Assembly (NCBI RefSeq): GCF_002086285.1
Contig: NZ_MVHU01000022.1
Coordinates: forward strand, 17,952 to 81,951
Length of the DNA: 64,000 bases
Source of the DNA: Mycolicibacter kumamotonensis
GTDB lineage: Bacteria; Actinomycetota; Actinomycetes; Mycobacteriales; Mycobacteriaceae
Direction: 5' to 3'
Shown in pieces: positions 35,993 through 44,981 of this stretch. The position numbers and the translations under genes are program-made. The notes beneath the pieces were generated by a model, which did not search any database, was not told the DNA's origin, and saw only the letters and a program-made list of their open reading frames with translations. Positions within the stretch are counted from its first letter, which is position 1, and each line of letters starts with the position of its first letter.

Positions 35993-36161
35993 TCCAGCGG
36001 CACCGGTCAGGCGGGCGGTACGGTCGACCGGTCGCGGACTGACTCCGGCCGCGGACGCTCTTTCGTCGGAAGCCTTTGCATACCAGCCGTATTCGCGTTT
36101 CTGCGCGGAGAACCATTCCCGGCGCTAGACCGCACCGGTGACGGTCGGGTAGAAACAACTG

Positions 36162-36953
36162 ATGCCCGACAGATACCGCGACTTCCCCACCCTTCGACTC
36201 GAGCCCGGCGACAATGGTGTGCTGCAGATGGTGCTGGATGCGCCCGGGCTCAATTCGGTGGGCCCGCAGATGCACCGCGACCTCGCCGATGTGTGGCCGG
36301 CGATCGAACGTGACGACGCGGTGCGCGCGGTGCTGGTCCGCGGTGAGGGCAAGGCCTTCTCCGCCGGCGGCAGCTTCGAGCTGATCGAGAAGACCATCGG
36401 GGACTACCCCGGGCGGATGCAGGTGCTGCGGGAGGCCCGCGACCTGGTGCTGAACATGGTCAACTTCTCCAAGCCGGTGATCTCGGCGATCAACGGCCCC
36501 GCCGTCGGCGCCGGTCTGGTGGTTGCGCTGCTCTCCGACGTCTCGGTGGCCGGGCGCACCGCCCGGCTGATCGACGGCCACACCAAGCTGGGCGTGGCCG
36601 CCGGAGATCACGCGGCGATCTGCTGGCCGCTGCTGGTGGGCATGGCCAAGGCCAAGTACTACCTGCTGACCTGCGAGACGCTGCACGGCGAGGAGGCCGA
36701 ACGGATCGGGCTGGTCTCCAAATGTGTCGATGACGAGGAGGTGCTGGCGACCGCGACGCGCATCGCCGATGACCTGGCGCACGGCGCCCAGGACGCGATC
36801 CGGTTCACCAAGCACAGTCTCAACTACTGGTACCGGCAGTTTGCGCCGGCCTTCGAGACCGCACTGGGTTTGGAGTTCCTCGGTTTCTCCGGCCCGGACG
36901 TGCATGAGGGCCTGGCCGCCGTTCGGGAGAAGCGCAAGCCCCGGTTCGGCTAG
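36162..36953 (+). CDS. Enoyl-CoA hydratase/isomerase family (crotonase)
   Basis: Protein of 263 residues. The crotonase oxyanion segments are [16 protein letters not shown] and [40 protein letters not shown] replaces the usual second catalytic Glu region, so the exact reaction (hydratase, isomerase or other) cannot be assigned. The wording resembles what I remember for M. tuberculosis EchA15, which lies near hemE there. The 169 bp before it have no gene. Its stop shares the CTAG with the convergent FadD stop. Confidence 0.88.
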   Translation: MPDRYRDFPTLRLEPGDNGVLQMVLDAPGLNSVGPQMHRDLADVWPAIERDDAVRAVLVRGEGKAFSAGGSFELIEKTIGDYPGRMQVLREARDLVLNMVNFSKPVISAINGPAVGAGLVVALLSDVSVAGRTARLIDGHTKLGVAAGDHAAICWPLLVGMAKAKYYLLTCETLHGEEAERIGLVSKCVDDEEVLATATRIADDLAHGAQDAIRFTKHSLNYWYRQFAPAFETALGLEFLGFSGPDVHEGLAAVREKRKPRFG

Positions 36954-38614
36954 GTATGGACCGCCGCCGCCTGCGCTGTGGCCCAGCGGTAGTCGGCCTT
37001 TCCCGACGGCGAGCGCTGCACCCGCTCACAGAACACCACGTCCTTGGGCAGCTTGTAACGCGCGATGTAGCGGGCCGCCTCGGTGACGATGGCATCGGCG
37101 TCGGCCTCGGCCCCCTCGGCCAGCTGCACCACGGCGACGACCTCGTGGCCCCACCGCGGACTGGGCCGGCCCACCACCACGACGTCGTAGACGGCCGGAT
37201 GCCGGGCGACGGCGGCCTCGACCTCCTCGGCGTAGATCTTCTCGCCGCCGGAGTTGATGGTCACCGAGTCGCGGCCGAGCAGCTCGATGCCGCCGTCGGC
37301 ATCCCAGCGGGCCCGATCACCGGGGACCGCATGCCGGATGCCTTCGATGACCGGGAAGGTGCGCGCGCTCTTCTCCGGGTCGCCCAGGTAGCCCAGCGGC
37401 ACATGACCCTGTTGCGCCAGCCAGCCGATCTCGTCGTCGCCGGGCCGCAGGATGCGGGTCATGTCCTCGCTGACCACGACCGCGCCCGGGTTCGGGGTGA
37501 ACCGGCCGGTCGAGACCTGGCCGCGGCTGGTGGTCTGGGCCATCTGCGCCCCGGTCTCCGAGGAGCCGCCGGCGTCAAGGATCGACAGGTTCGGTAGCAG
37601 GTCCAGGATCCGTTTCTTGAGCGGCACGGTCAGCGGGGCACCGCCGCTGGCCAACACGGCTAGGCCCGCCAGGCGTTCGGCCAGCTCGGGACCGCCAGCT
37701 TCCAGCGCGTCGGCCAGCGGCCGGGCGAAGGCGTCACCGACGATCGAGAGCGAGATGACACGCTCCTTGGCCGCCATCTCCCAGGTCGCGACCGGGTCGA
37801 ACCGCTCGGTGATCGCCGACATCACGAACGGTCGCCCGCCGAGCAGCGTGATGAACGCGGCCCACTGGGCGGCGCCGTGCATCAGCGGAGCCACCGTCAT
37901 CGAGCTCGCGGGCCCGGCGGCGCGGGCGCGTTCGACGATCTCCTCCAGGCTGGTGGGAACGGCGCCGGTGCCGACCTCCCGGCCACCCATCGCGCTGATG
38001 AAGATGTCGTGCTGGCGCCACAGCACGCCTTTGGGCATGCCGGTGGTGCCGCCGGTGTAGAGCACGTACAGGTCGTCCGGCGACAGCGGCAGATCCAGCG
38101 CGGTGGCTGAGGTGGTGGCCAGCAGTTGCTCGTAGCGCAGTGCGCCGGGCAGCGGTTCGTTACCCGAGTCGTCGTCGACGTGGATCAACAGCATCGGCGG
38201 CAGCCGGCCACCGGCCTGCCGCAGCGCCGCGGCCAGCGTGGGGGCGAACCGCGCGTGGTACATGACCGCCTCGGCCGAGGCGTCGGCCAGCAGGTAGACC
38301 AGCTCGTCGGCGACGTAGCGGTAGTTGACGTTGAACGGTGCGACGCGGGCGTGGTAGGCCCCCAGCATCCCTTCCAGGTATTCATTGCCGTTGGCCAGGT
38401 ACAGCCCGAGATGGCTCTGCCCTGATTCGTGGGCGGCCAACTCCGAGCGCTCCCGGCGCGCGCCCAGTCCGCGCTCATACAGCGCCCGCGCCAGGCGGTG
38501 GGAGCGGTCCTCGATCTGGGCATAAGACAGTCTGCGGTCGCCGAAGACCACGCAGTCGCGGTCCGGGACGGCCGTCGCCACCGCCGAGAACACCTGGGCG
38601 AGGTTGAATTCCAC
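36950..38614 (-). CDS. Fatty-acyl-CoA synthetase (FadD family)
   Basis: Protein of 554 residues, ANL superfamily. The AMP-binding loop is [19 protein letters not shown]; other core motifs are [28 protein letters not shown] and the C-terminal hinge lysine near [14 protein letters not shown]. It activates a carboxylic acid to acyl-AMP and then acyl-CoA. The SLSPDD-type linker and [19 protein letters not shown] region resemble the FadD19/FadD17 type that in M. tuberculosis acts on sterol side chains or long-chain acids, but the substrate is not certain. Convergent with the crotonase gene, so the pair is not an operon. Confidence 0.92.
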   Translation of the reverse strand: MEFNLAQVFSAVATAVPDRDCVVFGDRRLSYAQIEDRSHRLARALYERGLGARRERSELAAHESGQSHLGLYLANGNEYLEGMLGAYHARVAPFNVNYRYVADELVYLLADASAEAVMYHARFAPTLAAALRQAGGRLPPMLLIHVDDDSGNEPLPGALRYEQLLATTSATALDLPLSPDDLYVLYTGGTTGMPKGVLWRQHDIFISAMGGREVGTGAVPTSLEEIVERARAAGPASSMTVAPLMHGAAQWAAFITLLGGRPFVMSAITERFDPVATWEMAAKERVISLSIVGDAFARPLADALEAGGPELAERLAGLAVLASGGAPLTVPLKKRILDLLPNLSILDAGGSSETGAQMAQTTSRGQVSTGRFTPNPGAVVVSEDMTRILRPGDDEIGWLAQQGHVPLGYLGDPEKSARTFPVIEGIRHAVPGDRARWDADGGIELLGRDSVTINSGGEKIYAEEVEAAVARHPAVYDVVVVGRPSPRWGHEVVAVVQLAEGAEADADAIVTEAARYIARYKLPKDVVFCERVQRSPSGKADYRWATAQAAAVHT

Positions 38615-38732
38615 TGACCATCCTCGATTCGACCGCCGGAGAGCGCCCGAGTAACGCTACAAGGTGATCCGATGTTCGCTGGACAACGGTCTGCGTGGGT
38701 GTATCGGGTCGGCGTCAGGCATGCTTGGCCGC

Positions 38733-39398
38733 ATGTCGGTGGATGTCCTGTTGCTGTCGATCCCGCCCGTGCTGGTCTATCTGCTGGTCGGCGGTGTAAT
38801 CGGGATCGAGAGCCTGGGCGTCCCGTTGCCCGGTGAAGTCATGTTGGTGGGCGCCGCGCTGCTGTCGTCGCGACATGACTTGGCCGTCGACCCGGCCGGG
38901 GTCGCGGTGGCCGCGATCATCGGCGCGGTGATCGGTGACTCGATCGGGTACTCGATCGGGCGCCGCTTCGGGATGCCGCTCTTCGACCGCCTGGGCCGGC
39001 GGTTTCCCCGGCATTTCGGTCCCGGCCACGTGGCCTACGCGCAACACCTGTTCGCCCGCTGGGGCACCAGCGCGGTGTTCTTCGGCCGGTTCGTGGCACT
39101 GCTGCGTATTTTCGCCGGGCCGCTGGCCGGGGCGCTGAAGATGCGCTACCCGCAGTTCCTCACCGCCAACGTGACCGGCGCGATCTGCTGGGCCGGTGGC
39201 ACCACCGCCCTGGTCTACTACGCCGGCATGGCCGCCGAGCACTGGCTGTCCCGGTTCTCCTGGGTCGCGTTGCTGGTCGCGGTGCTCGCCGGTGTCATCG
39301 GCACCATCGCGCTGCGGGGACGTATCGGCGCCCACATCGCCGAGCTGGAGGCCCAGCATCGCCACGCGACCGACGTCGTCGAAGAAGGCGCCGGATAG
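38733..39398 (+). CDS. DedA family membrane protein
   Basis: Protein of 221 residues (ATG 38733; ATG 38721 is an alternative). Several membrane helices with the DedA signatures GIESLGVPLPGEVMLVGAAL, GAVIGDSIGYSIGRRFGMPL and FGRFVALLRIFAGPLAGAL. DedA proteins have been implicated as lipid scramblases or flippases, including undecaprenyl phosphate recycling, and in membrane homeostasis. The C-terminus is a short polar tail. Single gene; the upstream 118 bp carry nothing evident. Confidence 0.9.
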   Translation: MSVDVLLLSIPPVLVYLLVGGVIGIESLGVPLPGEVMLVGAALLSSRHDLAVDPAGVAVAAIIGAVIGDSIGYSIGRRFGMPLFDRLGRRFPRHFGPGHVAYAQHLFARWGTSAVFFGRFVALLRIFAGPLAGALKMRYPQFLTANVTGAICWAGGTTALVYYAGMAAEHWLSRFSWVALLVAVLAGVIGTIALRGRIGAHIAELEAQHRHATDVVEEGAG

Positions 39399-39483
39399 GG
39401 GTTGTCCCCGCCGCGTAGCCGGAGCATGGTGGAAGGGACCGGCGGCGCCGCCGGGGCGTCGCCCCGATCACTCGGAGGCCGAT

Positions 39484-40104
39484 ATGTTCGCGCGTGCAAC
39501 CACCATTCATGCCCATCCGTCCTTCCTCGATGAGGGAATCACTCACGTTCGCGGCGTGGTGATGCCGACCCTGGCCGACATGGACGGCTGCGCGGGCATG
39601 TCCATGCTGGTCGACCGCGACGCCGGCCGGTGCATCGTGACGTCGTCATGGCTGGACGAGGACACCCTGCGCGCCAGCGAGGCCGGCGCCCAGCAGCTAT
39701 GTGACCGTGCCACCGAGATCTTCCACGCCACCGCCGAGATCACCCGCTGGGAGATCGCCGCGGTACGCCGCGATCACCGCTCCCGCCGGCACGCCGGCGT
39801 GCGGGTCACCTGGCTGCGGACCGACCCGGCAGGTCTGGAGCGGATGATCGACACCTACAAGCTGGCGCTGATACCCGCGATGGCCGACCTCGACGGCTTC
39901 TGCAGCACCACCCTGCTGGTGGACCGGGCCTCGGGGCGGGCGGTTTCCTCGATCAGTTTCGAGGACCGCGCCGCGATGGTGGCCAGCCGCAGCGGTGAGC
40001 AGGCGATTTGGGCCCGGGCGGTCAACGACGCCGGCGCCGAGGTGCTCGAAGTCGCCGAGTTCGACTTGGCGATCGCCCACTTGAACGTGCCCGAGATGGT
40101 CTAG
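39484..40104 (+). CDS. Two-domain ABM/dimeric alpha-beta barrel-like protein
   Basis: Protein of 206 residues; ATG 39484 with GGAGG upstream. Two similar halves can be seen: HPSFLDEGITHVRGVVMPTL...GCAGMSMLVDRDAGRCIVTS and GLERMIDTYKLALIPAMADL...GFCSTTLLVDRASGRAVSSI, each ending in WLDEDTLRAS or FEDRAAMVAS. This suggests an internal duplication of a small antibiotic-monooxygenase-like or stress-responsive barrel. No family name is certain. It follows DedA by 85 bp but shows no coupling. Confidence 0.7.
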   Translation: MFARATTIHAHPSFLDEGITHVRGVVMPTLADMDGCAGMSMLVDRDAGRCIVTSSWLDEDTLRASEAGAQQLCDRATEIFHATAEITRWEIAAVRRDHRSRRHAGVRVTWLRTDPAGLERMIDTYKLALIPAMADLDGFCSTTLLVDRASGRAVSSISFEDRAAMVASRSGEQAIWARAVNDAGAEVLEVAEFDLAIAHLNVPEMV

Positions 40105-40197
40105 CTTTCGCCAGCCCTTTCACCAGCCGTAGTGGGGGTGGCCGCGCGCTAATCTTTGCTCGCGGCGCGTTGCCGCCTTTACTAGGAGGTATCACCC

Positions 40198-40959
40198 ATG
40201 CGGTCTTTCAGCGTGGCGGTCATGACGGTTGCCGCCATGGTCGGTTGCGTGCCCGCGGCTGTGGCGGCCCCGAAGGATTACTGCGCCGAGCTCCACGGTG
40301 GCAATACCGGCCGCACGTGTGAGATCCAGCTCTCCGACCCCGGGTACAAGGTCGACATCAGCATGCCGCTGAACTACCCCGACCAGAAACCGGTCGCCGA
40401 GTACATCGCCCAGACCCGTGAGGCTTTCCTCAACTCGGCCAAGTCGGGCGCGCCTCGCAGCGCACCGTACGAGTTGAGCATCAAGCCGACGGAATACACC
40501 TCGTCGATTCCCCCGCGCGGCACCCAAGCGGTGGTGTTCACGGTGCACCAGAGCGTCGGCGGGGCGCCCCAGACGACGTACAAGGCATTCAACTGGGACC
40601 AGACCTACCGCAAGGCGATCACGTACGCGCCTGCCCCCGACGATAAGGAGCATGCGCCGTTGTGGCAGGTGGACGATCCGCTGAAGACGGTCGCCCCGAT
40701 TGTCCAAGCTGAGCTGCAGCAGCAGCTGGCACCGCCGCCCGCACAATCGGGAGAGGCGACGACGACCACGTCCGCCGCGGCGCCACCACCGTTGCCGATC
40801 GCGCAATCCGCACTGTATGACCCCGCCAACTATCAGAATTTCGCGGTGGTCAACGACGGGGTGATCTTCTTCTTCGACCAGGGTGTGTTGTTGCCCGCCT
40901 CCGCTGGGGCGTTACACGTGCTGGTGCCCCGGTCTGCAATCGACCCGATGATCGCCTGA
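40198..40959 (+). CDS. MPT64-like secreted immunogenic protein
   Basis: Protein of 253 residues, ATG 40198 behind AGGAGG. A signal peptide (RSFSVAVMTVAAMVGCVPAA, cleavage after AVAA) precedes APKDYCAELHGGNTGRTCEI, QTREAFLNSA, PRSAPYELSIKPTEYTSSIP, PRGTQAVVFTVHQSVGG, TTYKAFNWDQTYRKAITY and NYQNFAVVNDGVIFFF. These are the same segments I remember in M. tuberculosis MPT64 (RsiV/DUF3298-type fold). An extra Pro/Thr/Ala-rich loop near residues 179-200 (SGEATTTTSAAAPPPLP) is not in MPT64. It is exported; function unknown. Confidence 0.92.
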   Translation: MRSFSVAVMTVAAMVGCVPAAVAAPKDYCAELHGGNTGRTCEIQLSDPGYKVDISMPLNYPDQKPVAEYIAQTREAFLNSAKSGAPRSAPYELSIKPTEYTSSIPPRGTQAVVFTVHQSVGGAPQTTYKAFNWDQTYRKAITYAPAPDDKEHAPLWQVDDPLKTVAPIVQAELQQQLAPPPAQSGEATTTTSAAAPPPLPIAQSALYDPANYQNFAVVNDGVIFFFDQGVLLPASAGALHVLVPRSAIDPMIA

Positions 40960-41031
40960 ACACCTGCGCCGTGCGAGCGATCTGAACCGGCGAGATCGGC
41001 CAAGGCGGCCGGCACGACCGCGCAAATTTTG

Positions 41032-41103
41032 TGGTCCCGGCTGGGATCGAACCAGCGACCTTCCGCGTGTGAGGCGGACGCTCTCCCCCTGAGCTACGAG
41101 ACC
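41032..41103 (-). tRNA. tRNA-Val (CAC)
   Basis: A full cloverleaf can be drawn on the minus strand: acceptor GGTCTCG/CGGGACC, D arm GCTC/GAGC, anticodon stem TCCGC/GCGGA with loop CTCACAC (anticodon CAC), T arm GCTGG/CCAGC with TTCGATC loop. Discriminator A; CCA is not encoded. Confidence 0.95.
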
Positions 41104-41262
41104 GGATGAACGAGGTCGAAGACTAGCACGCCCCGGTCCCGGCGCCCCAACGCGCAGGGCGATTTTCGCCCGACTCGCCGATCTGACGGGGCAAGTTGTG
41201 TTGTCTCACATCAGTGGACTAATGTTCTGCTTCGCGACGGGCGACGATCTCGCTCGTGGCAC

Positions 41263-41335
41263 GCGGATGTAGCGCAGTTGGTAGCGCATCACCTTGCCAA
41301 GGTGAGGGTCGCGGGTTCGAATCCCGTCATCCGCT
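41263..41335 (+). tRNA. tRNA-Gly (GCC)
   Basis: Acceptor GCGGATG/CATCCGC, anticodon stem TCACC/GGTGA with loop TTGCCAA (anticodon GCC), T arm CGGG/CCCG with TTCGAAT. 73 nt, first of a Gly-Cys-Val run. Confidence 0.96.
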
Positions 41336-41365
41336 CGAGGGTGTCAAGTGGCATCAACCCCTTAC

Positions 41366-41436
41366 GGTGGAGTGGCCGAGTGGTGAGGCAACGGCCTGCA
41401 AAGCCGTGCACACGGGTTCGATTCCCGTCTCCACCT
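41366..41436 (+). tRNA. tRNA-Cys (GCA)
   Basis: Acceptor GGTGGAG/CTCCACC, anticodon stem ACGGC/GCCGT with loop CTGCAAA (anticodon GCA), T arm ACGGG/CCCGT with TTCGATT. 71 nt, 30 bp after the Gly tRNA. Confidence 0.96.
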
Positions 41437-41453
41437 CCGTTCCTTGGCTCTAA

Positions 41454-41528
41454 GCGCGGTTAGCTCAGCGGGAGAGCGCTTCCCTGACACGGAAGAGGTC
41501 GCTGGTTCAATCCCAGTACCGCGCACCA
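41454..41528 (+). tRNA. tRNA-Val (GAC)
   Basis: Acceptor GCGCGGT/ACCGCGC, anticodon stem CTTCC/GGAAG with loop CTGACAC (anticodon GAC), T arm GCTGG/CCAGT with TTCAATC. The CCA end is encoded. It lies 17 bp after tRNA-Cys. The 262 bp from here to the next gene show no ORF or repeat. Confidence 0.96.
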
Positions 41529-41790
41529 CGGTTTCACCTTGTCGACACCGAGTTCCGGCACGTGTTGTCGGGGCCGATGCCCTGCCGGCGGAGATGTTCG
41601 CGCTTCGCTCCGGGACGGGCATGGCGCCGGCGGGCCCACCACCGATCTCCCCCTTGCCGCTCGCCCGCAGGCCACCTCACGCCGTCACCGTCCCGGCCGG
41701 ATCGCGGGTCGTTCCCCACCGACCGGCGGCCAGGCAGCACAATCGGTAGTAACGCCCGTGTCGCCGGAAAGGTACCGAAGGATGACCCCC

Positions 41791-42342
41791 ATGAATCGAT
41801 CCGTCATCGCCCTGTCGACGGGCGCCCTGTTGTCCGCCGGTGTGCTGGCGGCGTGTTCGGGCCACACCGAATCGCCGAAGGCCCCCACATCGATCGAGAC
41901 GCCCGAATCCAGTAGCGCCACACCGAAAGCCACCGGCCACACCGGCGACACCCTGACCCTGACCCGCGCCGACGGCAGCACCATCGCCGTCACCCTTGAC
42001 AGTGTCATCAACCCCGCGACCGTCACCCCGGCCGGCGGCGACCCCGGCGCCACCTACATCGCGACGCGGCTCAAGATCACCGACCCGGGGACGACGGACA
42101 TCGACGGCGACGTCAACACCAACGTCTCGGTGTTCGGTTCCGACGGCCAGCGCTACGGGGCGGATCTGAACAATGTCAGCGAATGCACGAACTTCGAATC
42201 CGGCATGTTTCACCTCAGCCCCGGCGAGTCGGCGATCGGCTGCGTCGTGTTCGCGCTACCGCACGGCGTCAACCCGACGAAGGTCAGGTACGCGCCGTCG
42301 TCGGGGTTCGCCTACGACTTCGGCGAATGGCTGCTCTCCTGA
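41791..42342 (+). CDS. Small lipoprotein, DUF4352-like
   Basis: Protein of 183 residues; ATG 41791 has AAGGA eight bases upstream (ATG 41782 would add three residues). Signal sequence with lipobox GVLAAC, so lipidated. After a Thr/Ser/Pro-rich linker the body (GDTLTLTRADGSTIAVTLDS, YIATRLKITDPGTTDIDGDV, SPGESAIGCVVFALPHG) fits an immunoglobulin-like DUF4352-type domain found in cell-surface lipoproteins. Role unknown. Next to clpC2, with the tandem operators in the gap. Confidence 0.8.
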   Translation: MNRSVIALSTGALLSAGVLAACSGHTESPKAPTSIETPESSSATPKATGHTGDTLTLTRADGSTIAVTLDSVINPATVTPAGGDPGATYIATRLKITDPGTTDIDGDVNTNVSVFGSDGQRYGADLNNVSECTNFESGMFHLSPGESAIGCVVFALPHGVNPTKVRYAPSSGFAYDFGEWLLS

Positions 42343-42356
42343 CCCCACCCCGTACA

Positions 42357-42409
42357 TCGTCAACTAACGGTTGACGAACCCATATCGTCAACCTAAAGTT
42401 GACGATATG
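42357..42409. promoter_or_regulatory. Two palindromic operators upstream of clpC2
   Basis: Site 1 is TCGTCAAC-TAACG-GTTGACGA (42357-42377). Site 2 is CATATCGTCAAC-CTAAA-GTTGACGATATG (42381-42409), 12-bp perfect arms, and it includes the clpC2 ATG. Both share the core TCGTCAAC-N5-GTTGACGA, with centres 28 bp apart. Probable self-control sites for the DNA-binding ClpC2 protein. Confidence 0.85.
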
Positions 42410-43153
42410 GCCGAACCGACTCCCCTGACGCCGCCCGTACGCCTCGACGACCTCATCAACGCCATCACCGGCGTGCACGACAACCCCCTGGAGCAGTTGA
42501 CCGACGCCGTGCTGGCAGCCGAGCACCTCGGCGAGGTCGCCGATCACCTGATCGGGCATTTCGTCGACCAGGCCCGCCGGTCTGGCGCGTCGTGGACTGA
42601 GATCGGCAAGTGCATGGGTGTCACCAAGCAGGCCGCCCAGAAACGGTTCGTCCCGCGCCCCGATACCGCCGCCCTGGATGCCGAGCAGGGCTTCGCCCGC
42701 TTCACTCCCCGGGCACGCAGCGCGGTGGTGGCGGCTCAGAACGCCGCCCACCGGGCCCGCAACGCCGAGATCACCCCCGAACACCTGGTACTGGGTGTGC
42801 TGCACGATCCCGACGCCCTTGCCACCGCCTTGCTCGCGGCACAGCACATCGACCCGGGCGCCGTCGCCGCCGCCGTCACCCTGCCGCCCGGCGAGGGCGA
42901 ACCGCCCGCGTTGATTCCCTTCAGCGGGCCAGCCCGCAAGGCGCTGGAGCTGACGTTCCGCACCGCACTTCGCCTCGGGCACAACTACATCGGCACCGAG
43001 CACCTGCTGCTGGCACTGCTCGAATCCGAAGACGACACCGGACCGCTGCGTCGCGCCGGGGTGGACCGGGACAGGGTCGAGGCCGACCTCGCGAAGGCCC
43101 TGGAGTCGATCACCGCCAAACCGGCCGCCGAGAAGTCTGAACCCGAGAGGTGA
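42407..43153 (+). CDS. clpC2: ClpC2-like protein: HTH domain plus Clp N-domain
   Basis: Protein of 248 residues. Residues about 61-81 (ASWTEIGKCMGVTKQAAQKR) look like a helix-turn-helix. Residues about 92-235 are a duplicated Clp N-domain: FTPRARSAVVAAQNAAHRAR, ITPEHLVLGVLHDPDAL, PFSGPARKALELTFRTALRL and NYIGTEHLLLALLESEDD. No AAA ATPase is present. It matches what I remember of M. tuberculosis ClpC2 (Rv2667), reported to bind cyclomarin-type compounds like ClpC1 and to control its own expression. The start codon lies inside an operator, which supports autoregulation. Confidence 0.92.
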   Translation: MAEPTPLTPPVRLDDLINAITGVHDNPLEQLTDAVLAAEHLGEVADHLIGHFVDQARRSGASWTEIGKCMGVTKQAAQKRFVPRPDTAALDAEQGFARFTPRARSAVVAAQNAAHRARNAEITPEHLVLGVLHDPDALATALLAAQHIDPGAVAAAVTLPPGEGEPPALIPFSGPARKALELTFRTALRLGHNYIGTEHLLLALLESEDDTGPLRRAGVDRDRVEADLAKALESITAKPAAEKSEPER

Positions 43154-43253
43154 CCGACGCCCTGAAACACTTCGCGATCGCCCCTGAGCAAGGCCGGTGC
43201 GCCCACCACCTCGATGTGCCATCATGCCCACAAACCAATCGAAGAAGGACATG

Positions 43254-43787
43254 ATGCATCGCTGGATTCTGGCCCTGGCCACTTCCGTAGTCACCGTGGT
43301 GGCCTTGACGGCGCCGGCCGCCGGATATGCCACGCCCACGACCACCCCGGAAGCCCCGATCGGCCGGCTCGGCGACACCCTGCGCATCCAGTACCAGGAC
43401 GAGGCGTTCGGCAAGATCATCGCCGATGTGACCGTGCACGACGTGGTGCCCAGCGAGATCCCGCCGGGCTGGGGCCAGAACGGCTCGCCGCGCTGGCGCG
43501 CCCAGGGCGGTCCGTGGCGGGCGAACGTGACCATCCACCCGGTCTCGGTGCCCAACCCCTACATCATGGCGGCCTCAGTCACGTTCGACGGTGTCACGCC
43601 CGGCGGCGACGCCTACGTGTCCAAGCACACCGATGACCCGACCACCCTGGACGCGGTGCTGACCAACGCCCCGGAGGGCTCGACCGTCACCGGCGGGGTC
43701 TATTGGGACGTCTACCGCGGGCTGGTCACTCACGTGGTGATGCTCGCCCGCAACACCGGTCTGCGCCTGGCGCAGTGGAATCTGTGA
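43254..43787 (+). CDS. Secreted protein, MPT63-like (DUF1942)
   Basis: Protein of 177 residues; ATG 43254 chosen over the adjacent ATG 43251 because of the spacing to GAAGAAGGA. Signal peptide WILALATSVVTVVALTAPAA, then a beta-rich domain. PIGRLGDTLRIQYQ near the start and STVTGGVYWDVYRGLVTHVV with a final LAQWNL match the layout of MPT63 (GKLGSELT..., STGKIYFDV..., LLIWEP as I remember). Similarity is by pattern only; it could be another immunoglobulin-like secreted protein. It follows clpC2 by 100 bp. Confidence 0.7.
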   Translation: MHRWILALATSVVTVVALTAPAAGYATPTTTPEAPIGRLGDTLRIQYQDEAFGKIIADVTVHDVVPSEIPPGWGQNGSPRWRAQGGPWRANVTIHPVSVPNPYIMAASVTFDGVTPGGDAYVSKHTDDPTTLDAVLTNAPEGSTVTGGVYWDVYRGLVTHVVMLARNTGLRLAQWNL

Positions 43788-43788
43788 G

Positions 43789-43910
43789 CTAACCGCCGGG
43801 TCTGATGCGGCGGCCCAGCTTCGGCTCTCCTCCGTCGAGCCTCACTAACCGCCGGGTCTGATGCGGCGGCCCAGCTTCGGCTCTCCTCCGTCGAGCCTCA
43901 CTAACCGCCG
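43789..43910. repeat. 56-bp tandem repeat, two full copies and a stub
   Basis: Units start with CTAACCGCCGGG at 43789 and 43845, and a third partial unit begins at 43901. The two full copies are identical. The unit includes CAGCTTCGGCTCTCCTCCGT and is related to the 57-bp repeat at 53.1 kb. The stub provides the stop codon of the ZapE-like gene. Confidence 0.9.
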
Positions 43911-44947
43911 CTGCTCAAGGCCAACAGCCGCGACGTGGCCCGCAGGTATTTCTTGCGGTAGCCGCCGGCCAGCATCTCGGCACTGAAGATGGCGTCGAGC
44001 TTCGCCCCCGAGGCCACCACCGGGATGCCCGCGTCGTAGAGCCGGTCGGTCAACGCGACCAGGCGCAGCGCCACGTTCTGGTCGTCGATGGGGTGCGCGT
44101 CGGTGAGAAAGACCGTGGTGACGCCTTCGATCAGCGTCAGGTACCGCGACGGGTGCATGGTGGCCAGGTGCGCGCACAGCGCGTCGAAGTCGTCCAGGGT
44201 GGCACCGGGCAGTGCCGCGGCGCGCTGCACAACCTGCTGCGCCGGCGGCGGTTCGGGCGCCGGTGGTAGGTCCCGATGCCGATAGTCCGGTCCGTCGACC
44301 CGCACCGGAGTGAAAATGCTTGCCAGAGCGTGGATCTCGCGCAGAAAATCCTGGACGGCAAAGCGCCCCTCACCGAGCTGCTCGGGCAGGGTGTTCGACG
44401 TGGCGGCAATCGAGACCCCGCTCGCCACCAGTTCCGACAGCAGCCGCGACACCAAGGTGGTGTTGCCCGGGTCATCGAGTTCGAATTCGTCGATGCACAC
44501 CACCGTGTAGGCGCCGAGCAGCTCGATGCATTCGGTGAAACCGAACACACCGGCCAGCTGGGTCAATTCCATGAACGTCGCGAAGGCCGTCCGATGCGGC
44601 TGCTCTCCCCCGGTGGTTTCGGTGATCTCGCGATAGACCGACGCCAGCAGGTGGGTCTTGCCGACACCGAACCCGCCGTCGAGGTAGAGCCCGACTCCGG
44701 GCAGCACTTCGCGTCTGCCCAGCAGTCGGCGCCGCCCGGCTCGCCGTTGCAGCGCCTGCCCGCAAAACGCGGTGCAGGCCGCTACCGCCGCCGCCTGGGT
44801 GGGCTCGGCAGGGTCGGGCCGGTAACTGGCGAAACTGGCCTCGGCGAACGTCGGCGGCGGCTTGAGCTGCGCGATCAACCGCTCCGGTGAGACTGCCGGA
44901 TGCCGGTCCACCAGGTGGTCGATCGACTCGGCGGCGGAGTTAGGCAC
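43901..44947 (-). CDS. AFG1/ZapE-type ATPase
   Basis: Protein of 348 residues from GTG 44947 (VPNSAAESIDHLVDRHPAVS). Walker A is LDGGFGVGKTHLLASVYRE, Walker B is YTVVCIDEFELDDPGN, followed by SIAATSNTLPEQLGEGRFAV (sensor) and FLREIHALASIF. AFG1/LACE1 proteins act with membrane proteases in mitochondria and ZapE acts in cell division in E. coli; the mycobacterial role (Rv2670c position) is not settled. Its stop lies in the tandem repeat. Divergent from ribD with a 34-bp gap. No good ribosome site precedes the GTG; leaderless translation is possible. Confidence 0.88.
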   Translation of the reverse strand: MPNSAAESIDHLVDRHPAVSPERLIAQLKPPPTFAEASFASYRPDPAEPTQAAAVAACTAFCGQALQRRAGRRRLLGRREVLPGVGLYLDGGFGVGKTHLLASVYREITETTGGEQPHRTAFATFMELTQLAGVFGFTECIELLGAYTVVCIDEFELDDPGNTTLVSRLLSELVASGVSIAATSNTLPEQLGEGRFAVQDFLREIHALASIFTPVRVDGPDYRHRDLPPAPEPPPAQQVVQRAAALPGATLDDFDALCAHLATMHPSRYLTLIEGVTTVFLTDAHPIDDQNVALRLVALTDRLYDAGIPVVASGAKLDAIFSAEMLAGGYRKKYLRATSRLLALSSGG

Positions 44948-44981
44948 GCAGGAACTGTAGCCACATGGTGCAATCGTGGCC

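Noticed and set aside
41256..41453. Short ORFs over the tRNA genes
   Set aside because: The DNA folds into complete tRNA cloverleafs; the ORFs are accidental.
41032..41528. Integrated phage or genomic island at the tRNA cluster
   Set aside because: No integrase, no direct repeat of a tRNA 3' end and no phage-like genes nearby.
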